Part shown: positions 51,826 to 56,770 of the stretch, piece by piece
Numbering within the stretch: position 1 is the stretch's first letter
Layout: each line of letters starts with the position of its first letter
NCBI GenBank assembly: GCA_944378225.1
Contig: CALWGE010000009.1
Span: forward strand, 1 to 56,770
Source of the DNA: an uncultured Merdimonas sp.
GTDB lineage: Bacteria > Bacillota > Clostridia > Lachnospirales > Lachnospiraceae
Direction: 5' to 3'
Length of the DNA stretch: 56,770 nt
The notes under the pieces: generated by a model
The model's input: only the letters and a program-made list of their open reading frames with translations
What the model was told of the DNA's origin: nothing
The model's database searches: none
Program-made: the position numbers and the translations under genes

Positions 51826-53406
51826 ATGAAGAAAAAAGTGATGAATGCCTTGGAGAACTTTTCCAAAGCAATGCTGCAGCCGCTGATGTTCCTGTCAGTA
51901 GGCGGTCTGATTCTGGCAATTGGCGCGCTGATTACCAACCCTGCGATTTCCGGCGCTCTGCCGTTCCTGAAGTGGGCGCCCATTCAGATTATCGGAAATC
52001 TGATGTATCAGACGGTTTATGTGATTGTAAATAACCTGGCAGTTCTGTTTGCCATTGGAATCCCGGCAGCTATGGCCACGAAGGACAAACACCATGCGGG
52101 AATTATCGGATTTATGTCCTACCTCATGTACCTGACAACATCAAATGTTCTGCTGAGCACCATGGGGCAGCTGGCGGAGCCTTCCGAGATGCTGGGTCTG
52201 ATTGGAACGGGACAGACAGAGATTCTCGGTATTCAGTGTGTGGACATGAGTGTATTCGGCGGTATTATTCTGGGATGTCTGACAGCCTATGTTTATAAGC
52301 GTACCTGCAGCAAGCAGTTTCAGGGTGCCATGCAGATTTTTTCCGGTGTGCGCTTTTCCTTTCTGATTATGATTTTTGTATCCATGGCCTTTGGCGCAGT
52401 CGGCAATCTGGTATGGCCTGTGGTACAGTCTGGCATTTCTGCTCTGGCAAATGTTATCAGTCAAAGCGGCGCTTTCGGGCTTTTCCTGTATGGTTTCCTG
52501 GAAAGACTGCTCATTCCCACCGGACTGCATCATCTGGTGTATACGCCCTTCCAGTTTTCAGATCTGGGCGGAGTTATGCAGGTTGGTGATACCACCGTGG
52601 CAGGAGCCTATGCTATTGCCATGACACAGTTAAATATGCCCGATGTGACCAAGATGTCCGACAGTATTTTTTACATGGCTACAGGATTTACCAAGATGTT
52701 TGGTTATATTGGTATTACGGCGGCCTTTATTCATACTGCACGGCCGGAGAATAAGAAGCGTGTGCGTGCAACCCTGATTCCTCTGGTAATCACTTCCTGT
52801 ATTGCAGGTATTACAGAGCCTATTGATTTTATGTTTATTTTTGCTGCGCCTGTACTCTTCGTGCTGCATGCAGCAATTGCCGGATTATTCGTTGCCCTTT
52901 TGAAAATACTTGATGTAACTGCATTCTGTGGCGGAAATATTATCACATCTTTCCTTACAAACCTGGCTGCAGGTACGGAGAAGACCAACTGGCCCATGAT
53001 GTATGTTCTGGCTGTGATTCAGATTCTTGTGTACTTTGTACTTTTCAGCTTCCTGATTAAAAAGCTGAACCTGAAGACACCGGGGCGGGAAGATGCAGGT
53101 GCTTCCGATATGGGAGATGCCGCTGCGGCTGTAAGTACAAAGAAGAGCTCCAAGACAAACGCGCTGACAGCTAATGTGGCAAGTCTGGTAGAAGGTCTTG
53201 GGGGAAAAGAGAACATTAACAGTACGGAAAACTGCTTTACCCGCCTGCGAGTGAATGTGAAGGATCCGTCCCTTTTGAAGGATGAACTGATCAATAAGGT
53301 TCCCAACAGTGGAATTGTCAAAAAAGGTGATGATATTCAGATTATCATCGGACTGCAGGTGGCTGAGCTGCGAAACGCAGTAGAGGATTATATGAAAACC
53401 ATATAA
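51826..53406 (+). CDS. Alpha-glucoside-specific PTS EIICB
   Basis: The 526-residue transporter has EIIC first (residues 1-420, with the motifs PTGLHHLVYTPFQF and GITEPIDFMFIFAAPVLF) and EIIB last (about 450-526, phosphorylated Cys in STENCFTRLRV). The domain order and motifs match the alpha-glucoside (MalP/GlvC/AglA) group. The EIIA comes from the separate gene upstream. A GH4 phospho-alpha-glucosidase follows, which confirms the substrate class. AAAGGAG precedes ATG 51826. Confidence 0.93.
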   Translation: MKKKVMNALENFSKAMLQPLMFLSVGGLILAIGALITNPAISGALPFLKWAPIQIIGNLMYQTVYVIVNNLAVLFAIGIPAAMATKDKHHAGIIGFMSYLMYLTTSNVLLSTMGQLAEPSEMLGLIGTGQTEILGIQCVDMSVFGGIILGCLTAYVYKRTCSKQFQGAMQIFSGVRFSFLIMIFVSMAFGAVGNLVWPVVQSGISALANVISQSGAFGLFLYGFLERLLIPTGLHHLVYTPFQFSDLGGVMQVGDTTVAGAYAIAMTQLNMPDVTKMSDSIFYMATGFTKMFGYIGITAAFIHTARPENKKRVRATLIPLVITSCIAGITEPIDFMFIFAAPVLFVLHAAIAGLFVALLKILDVTAFCGGNIITSFLTNLAAGTEKTNWPMMYVLAVIQILVYFVLFSFLIKKLNLKTPGREDAGASDMGDAAAAVSTKKSSKTNALTANVASLVEGLGGKENINSTENCFTRLRVNVKDPSLLKDELINKVPNSGIVKKGDDIQIIIGLQVAELRNAVEDYMKTI

Positions 53407-53447
53407 CTACATAAATCATAAATGACAGAAGTCAGGAGGAAAATGAG

Positions 53448-54803
53448 ATGATTATTACTATTGTTGGAGGCGGAAGTACTTTTACGCCCGGAATTGTAAA
53501 ATCTATTGCTCTGCGCAAGGATGAGCTGGAGGTAGATGAAATCCGACTTTTTGACGTGGATAAAGAGCGGCAGGATAAACTGGGGGTTCTGGTGAAATGG
53601 ATTCTGGATGAGGATCTGAAGTGCGGAATCAAGCTTACAGTCACTTATGATGAGAAGGAAGCTTATACCGATGCGGATTTCATCTTTGCCCAGATGCGTG
53701 TGGGAAAATATGCTATGCGTGAGCAGGATGAAAAGATTCCTCTCAGACATGGCTGCGTAGGACAGGAGACCTGTGGCTGCGGCGGAATGGCGTATGGAAT
53801 GCGTACCATTTTCCCGATGATTAAGGTGATTGATGATGTGGAAAAATATGCGAAGCCGAATTACTGGATTCTCAATTATTCCAATCCGGCTTCTATCGTG
53901 TCTGAAGCCTGCAGAAAGCTGCGGCCCAACGCCCGGATTATTAATATCTGTGATATGCCGATTGCCATTATTGATGTGGTAGCGGCTGCGCTGGAGGTCG
54001 ACAAAAAGGATCTTGTCTATGACTATTACGGACTGAATCATTTTGGATGGTTTACTTCTATTGAATATAAGGGCGAGGATGTAATGCCCAGACTGCGGGA
54101 GTACATTATGGAGCAGGAAATCCTTCTTCCGGCAGCATACTTAAAGGATAAGCAGGCTCTTACCAGTAAGGGCGGAGCAAACCGGCATACAAAAGGCAGC
54201 TGGTATTATGTGTGGAAGGGAATTTATGAAATGATGCAGAATTTCCCGGAGACATTGCCTAATACCTATCTGAATTATTATCTGCAGCAGAAGGAATTCG
54301 TAGAGCATTCAGATCCTGAACGTACCCGGGCCAATGAGGTTATGGAAACAAGGGAGAAAAATCTCTTTGACGGAATTGATCGTTATCTGGCTACCGGAGA
54401 GATTGATGAAAGTGTATTTTATGCGGGAAGCCATGGAGACTGGATTGCGGATCTGGCTATCGCTCTCAAGAATGATACGAAGGCCCGTTTCCTGGTAATT
54501 ACCGAAAACCGCGGGGCAATTCCGAACATGCCCTATGATGCTATGGTTGAGGTTCCGGCCTACATCGGCAAAAAAGGACCGGAGGTGATTGCCCAGGATG
54601 AGATTCCGCTGTTCCAGCAGGGCCTGATGATGCAGCAGCTGAACTGCGAGAAACTGCTGGTAGAGGGATGCATTGAAGGATCTTATGAGAAGGTACTGAA
54701 GGCCTTTACTCTCAACAAGACAGTGCCCAGCATGAAGGTGGCCAAAGAGATTCTGGATGATATGATTGAGGCTAACAAAGAATACTGGCCTGAATTGAAA
54801 TAA
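53448..54803 (+). CDS. 6-phospho-alpha-glucosidase, GH4 (maltose-6'-phosphate type)
   Basis: The 451-residue GH4 enzyme hydrolyses phosphorylated alpha-glucosides with NAD+ and a divalent metal. The N-terminal Rossmann loop is IITIVGGGSTFTPGIVKS. Metal-binding Cys is in INICDMPIAI and His in YYGLNHFGWF, the combination of the alpha-glucosidase subgroup (GlvA/MalH/AglB). NYSNPASI and FIFAQMRVGK are also typical. It is last in the operon with the EIICB gene 41 nt upstream. AGGAGG sets the ATG. Confidence 0.94.
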   Translation: MIITIVGGGSTFTPGIVKSIALRKDELEVDEIRLFDVDKERQDKLGVLVKWILDEDLKCGIKLTVTYDEKEAYTDADFIFAQMRVGKYAMREQDEKIPLRHGCVGQETCGCGGMAYGMRTIFPMIKVIDDVEKYAKPNYWILNYSNPASIVSEACRKLRPNARIINICDMPIAIIDVVAAALEVDKKDLVYDYYGLNHFGWFTSIEYKGEDVMPRLREYIMEQEILLPAAYLKDKQALTSKGGANRHTKGSWYYVWKGIYEMMQNFPETLPNTYLNYYLQQKEFVEHSDPERTRANEVMETREKNLFDGIDRYLATGEIDESVFYAGSHGDWIADLAIALKNDTKARFLVITENRGAIPNMPYDAMVEVPAYIGKKGPEVIAQDEIPLFQQGLMMQQLNCEKLLVEGCIEGSYEKVLKAFTLNKTVPSMKVAKEILDDMIEANKEYWPELK

Positions 54804-54831
54804 ACTGTACCTTTATAAAGAAGATTTGAGT

Positions 54832-54868
54832 AAATTTGGTCCGGGGACTGTGTCTTTGGACCAAATTT
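54832..54868. terminator. Stem-loop after the GH4 gene
   Basis: AAATTTGGTCC pairs perfectly with GGACCAAATTT. The following bases (GTGTATACTG) are not T-rich, so it may be an inefficient terminator or a processing stem. Confidence 0.55.
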
Positions 54869-54917
54869 GTGTATACTGATATTTAAGAAGCTGTCCGGGT
54901 GCTGGTACACCAGGTGC

Positions 54918-54949
54918 GGAAACGCCGATTTTGTCCGGTCGGCGTTTCC
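54918..54949 (+). other. Stem-loop upstream of the amidohydrolase gene
   Basis: GGAAACGCCGA pairs perfectly with TCGGCGTTTCC around a 10-nt loop, ending about 13 nt before the ribosome site AAAGGAG. It could modulate translation; no known motif was recognised. Confidence 0.5.
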
Positions 54950-54978
54950 GGGGACAAAGAGAAAGGAGAAACGTTTTC

Positions 54979-56586
54979 ATGCAGAGATTATATTATGGCG
55001 GAGATATTATCACCATGAGGGCGGAGTCGGACGCGCCGGAGGCGCTGCTTGTTACAGATGGGAAAATTACTTTTGTGGGAGCCTTAGAAGAGGCTCGCAG
55101 CCTCTGTCAGCCGGATGCGGAGAAGATTAATCTGAAGGGCAGGACACTGATGCCTTCTTTTATTGATCCGCATGGGCACATTGCCATGCTGGCTCAGTAT
55201 ACAGCTTTTGCAAATCTGGGTAAATGTACCAGCTTTCATGAAATTGTGGACACACTGCTTTCTTATAAAGAAGAAAAGAATCTGGGAGAGGGAAGCGTAC
55301 TGGCGGGTTATGGGTATGACCATAATTTCCTGGATGAGCAGGAGCACCCTACAAAAGAAGTTCTGGATCAAGTGTCGGATACCATTCCAATCTGTATCCT
55401 TCATACATCGGGGCATATGTGCGTGGCTAACAGCGCTCTTCTTCGGGAGTGCGGTATTACGGCAGACACGCCGGATCCGGAGGGGGGAAAGTTTGGACGG
55501 GAAAAGGATGGAACGCCGAATGGCTATATAGAAGAGGTTCCGGCCATGGTAAAGGTGCTGCTCTGGGTATTTTCCCGGGTAAAAGCAGATTTTGGGGAAC
55601 AGCTTAAGAAGGCACAGCAGATTTATCTGAAATATGGAATTACCACAGTGCAGGACGGGGCTACGAATACTGCGGGATTTCAGGGCCTGGCAGCCTGTGC
55701 GGAACAGGGAGTATTCTGCCTGGATGTGGTCTCCTATATTCTGGCAGATGAGTTTGATGACGCGGTTCGTGCTTATCCGGCTTATCACAATCAGTATTAT
55801 AAGCGTCTGAAAATCGGAGGGGAGAAGATTATTTTGGATGGATCGCCTCAGGGACGTTCGGCCTGGCTTTCAAAGCCTTATGAAGGAGAGAATGAATACT
55901 GCGGCTATCCGGCTCATTCCCAGGAAGAAACAGACCGCTGGGTGGAAGCGGCTGTAGAAAAGGGATGTCAGCTTCTTGCCCACTGTAACGGAGATGCGGC
56001 ATCCGATCAGTATCTGAGGGCTTTTGAGAAAGCGGCGGCAAAGTCTGCAGAAAACCCGGAGAAAATCCGCAGCCTGCGCCCGGTGATGATTCATTGCCAG
56101 ACGGTGCGGGAGGATCAGCTGAATAAGATGAAAGAGTTTGGCATGATTCCGTCTGTTTTTGTTGCTCACACCTGGTACTGGGGAGATGTTCATCTGAAAA
56201 ATCTAGGTCCTGTGAGAGGAGCGCACATCAGTCCGGTCCGGTGGGCGGCAGATCGGGGCCTGATTTACAATTTTCATCAGGACGAGCCGGTAGTTGAGCC
56301 GGATGTACTTCATACCGTCTGGTGTGCAGTAAACAGGATTACAAGAAGCGGTCAGCCGATAGGACAGGATCAGTGCATCAGTGTATATGAAGCTCTGAAA
56401 GGAGTCACCATTCACGGAGCTTATGCTTATCATGAGGAAGACCGAAAGGGAAGCCTGGAGGAGGGAAAAGTGGCAGATATGGTTATTCTGGATCGCAATC
56501 CTTTAAAAGAGGATAAAATGCAGATTCGCGATATTCAGGTTCTGGAAACCATTAAAGAAGGAAGTACCCTTTATCGAAAAGCGTAA
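54979..56586 (+). CDS. YtcJ-like amidohydrolase
   Basis: The 535-residue metal hydrolase shows the amidohydrolase pattern: PSFIDPHGHIAMLA (HxH), a long YtcJ-type insert with GHMCVANSALLR, LAHCNGDAASDQYL (His), MIHCQTV (His) and NFHQDEPVVEP (Asp). The C-terminal beta strands (GSLEEGKVADMVILDRNPL) close the second domain. YtcJ-type proteins have varied or unknown substrates. It lies downstream of the GH4 gene, separated by two stem-loops, and is probably its own unit. AAAGGAG 54962-54968 fits ATG 54979. Confidence 0.85.
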   Translation: MQRLYYGGDIITMRAESDAPEALLVTDGKITFVGALEEARSLCQPDAEKINLKGRTLMPSFIDPHGHIAMLAQYTAFANLGKCTSFHEIVDTLLSYKEEKNLGEGSVLAGYGYDHNFLDEQEHPTKEVLDQVSDTIPICILHTSGHMCVANSALLRECGITADTPDPEGGKFGREKDGTPNGYIEEVPAMVKVLLWVFSRVKADFGEQLKKAQQIYLKYGITTVQDGATNTAGFQGLAACAEQGVFCLDVVSYILADEFDDAVRAYPAYHNQYYKRLKIGGEKIILDGSPQGRSAWLSKPYEGENEYCGYPAHSQEETDRWVEAAVEKGCQLLAHCNGDAASDQYLRAFEKAAAKSAENPEKIRSLRPVMIHCQTVREDQLNKMKEFGMIPSVFVAHTWYWGDVHLKNLGPVRGAHISPVRWAADRGLIYNFHQDEPVVEPDVLHTVWCAVNRITRSGQPIGQDQCISVYEALKGVTIHGAYAYHEEDRKGSLEEGKVADMVILDRNPLKEDKMQIRDIQVLETIKEGSTLYRKA

Positions 56587-56695
56587 GAGCGGGTTGGGCC
56601 TGGGGCCTGCAGTCCTTTGGGAGATGCAGGTCCTGAAGCTTCGGGCTCCGCAAATAGGGCGCTGAAAAAAAGTAAGAAAAAAGTTAAAAAAGTTG

Positions 56696-56724
56696 TTGAC
56701 AATCCTTTTTAGATGTGGTAAATT
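56696..56724 (+). promoter_or_regulatory. Strong promoter and structured leader at window end
   Basis: TTGACA at 56696-56701, 17 nt, TAAATT at 56719-56724, preceded by A/T-rich runs like an UP element (GAAAAAAAGTAAGAAAAAAGTT). The leader forms GCTGTCTC-GTGAGACAGC and GTTCTC-GAAA-GAGAC stems. This fits the start of an rRNA or other stable-RNA operon outside the window; that identity is inferred. Confidence 0.55.
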
Positions 56725-56770
56725 AACTAAGCTGTCTCGTGAGACAGCAAAGAGTTCTCGAAAGAGACAA

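Overview
The window looks like chromosomal DNA of a spore-former-related gut Firmicute, most likely a Lachnospiraceae member (Blautia/Ruminococcus-like). The reasons are a Tad pilus locus with an FHA protein carrying a Lachnospiraceae-type N-terminal domain, a transketolase split into two genes, a large Gram-positive-type SRP RNA, paired Spo0A boxes, BglG/LicT-type antiterminator leaders, a THF riboswitch before folE, strong AGGAGG ribosome sites and many ATGA stop/start overlaps. No insertion sequence, phage or CRISPR array was seen. The family assignment is an inference from gene content.

Layout. 1-2.5 kb: end of a Tad/Flp pilus operon (Cys-rich TadE-like protein, prepilin peptidase, second TadE-like protein, FHA protein). 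2.6-6.2 kb: housekeeping (tatD, rsmA, an unknown gene, tadA, SRP RNA). 6.2-8.8 kb, minus strand: a MarR regulator plus flavodoxin pair resembling bilQ/bilS, and the two L-serine dehydratase subunits. 8.9-12.1 kb: a copper locus with two CsoR operators, csoR, and a copA gene fused in frame to a copZ-like gene that keeps its own ribosome site. 12.2-23.5 kb: a kinase-like protein lacking the phosphohistidine domain, a B12-binding radical SAM protein, an exonuclease, a 34-residue membrane miniprotein, a VanW protein, an AIR-synthase-like/Lrp/aminotransferase/trmL run and a coiled-coil SleB cell wall hydrolase.

23.6-30.9 kb: a mannose-family PTS operon with agaS, a tagatose-bisphosphate aldolase subunit, a yajC-like gene and two unknown membrane proteins, probably for galactosamine or N-acetylgalactosamine. 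30.9-35.4 kb: a beta-glucoside operon (promoter, RAT/terminator leader, licT, EIIBCA, GH1) flanked on its left by the broken tail of another GH1 gene. 35.5-38.8 kb: tRNA-Phe, tRNA-Gly, then a THF riboswitch and the folate operon folE-HD protein-folP-folBK. 38.9-45 kb: tRNA-Ser(CGA) on the minus strand, pfkA, dnaX-ybaB-recR and the split transketolase. 45.1-49.2 kb: a 5'-truncated membrane gene and an envelope operon (MPN/LysM protein, beta-propeller membrane protein, CvpA) behind a pair of Spo0A boxes. 49.2-54.8 kb: an alpha-glucoside region in which a TSUP anion transporter and the EIIA-bglG-EIICB-GH4 genes sit behind two near-identical promoter/RAT/terminator leaders. 54.9-56.6 kb: an amidohydrolase. 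The window ends in a strong promoter and stem-loop leader that may start a stable-RNA operon.

How it works together. Three PTS sugar operons are present; two use antitermination by PRD proteins, and each PRD protein has lost a different one of the four regulatory histidines. The most rewarding items for follow-up are the copA-copZ fusion with an internal start, the RAT-controlled TSUP gene, the bilQ/bilS-like pair without bilR, the HD protein in the folate operon as a candidate for the missing FolQ step, and the GH1 scar flanking the beta-glucoside operon.
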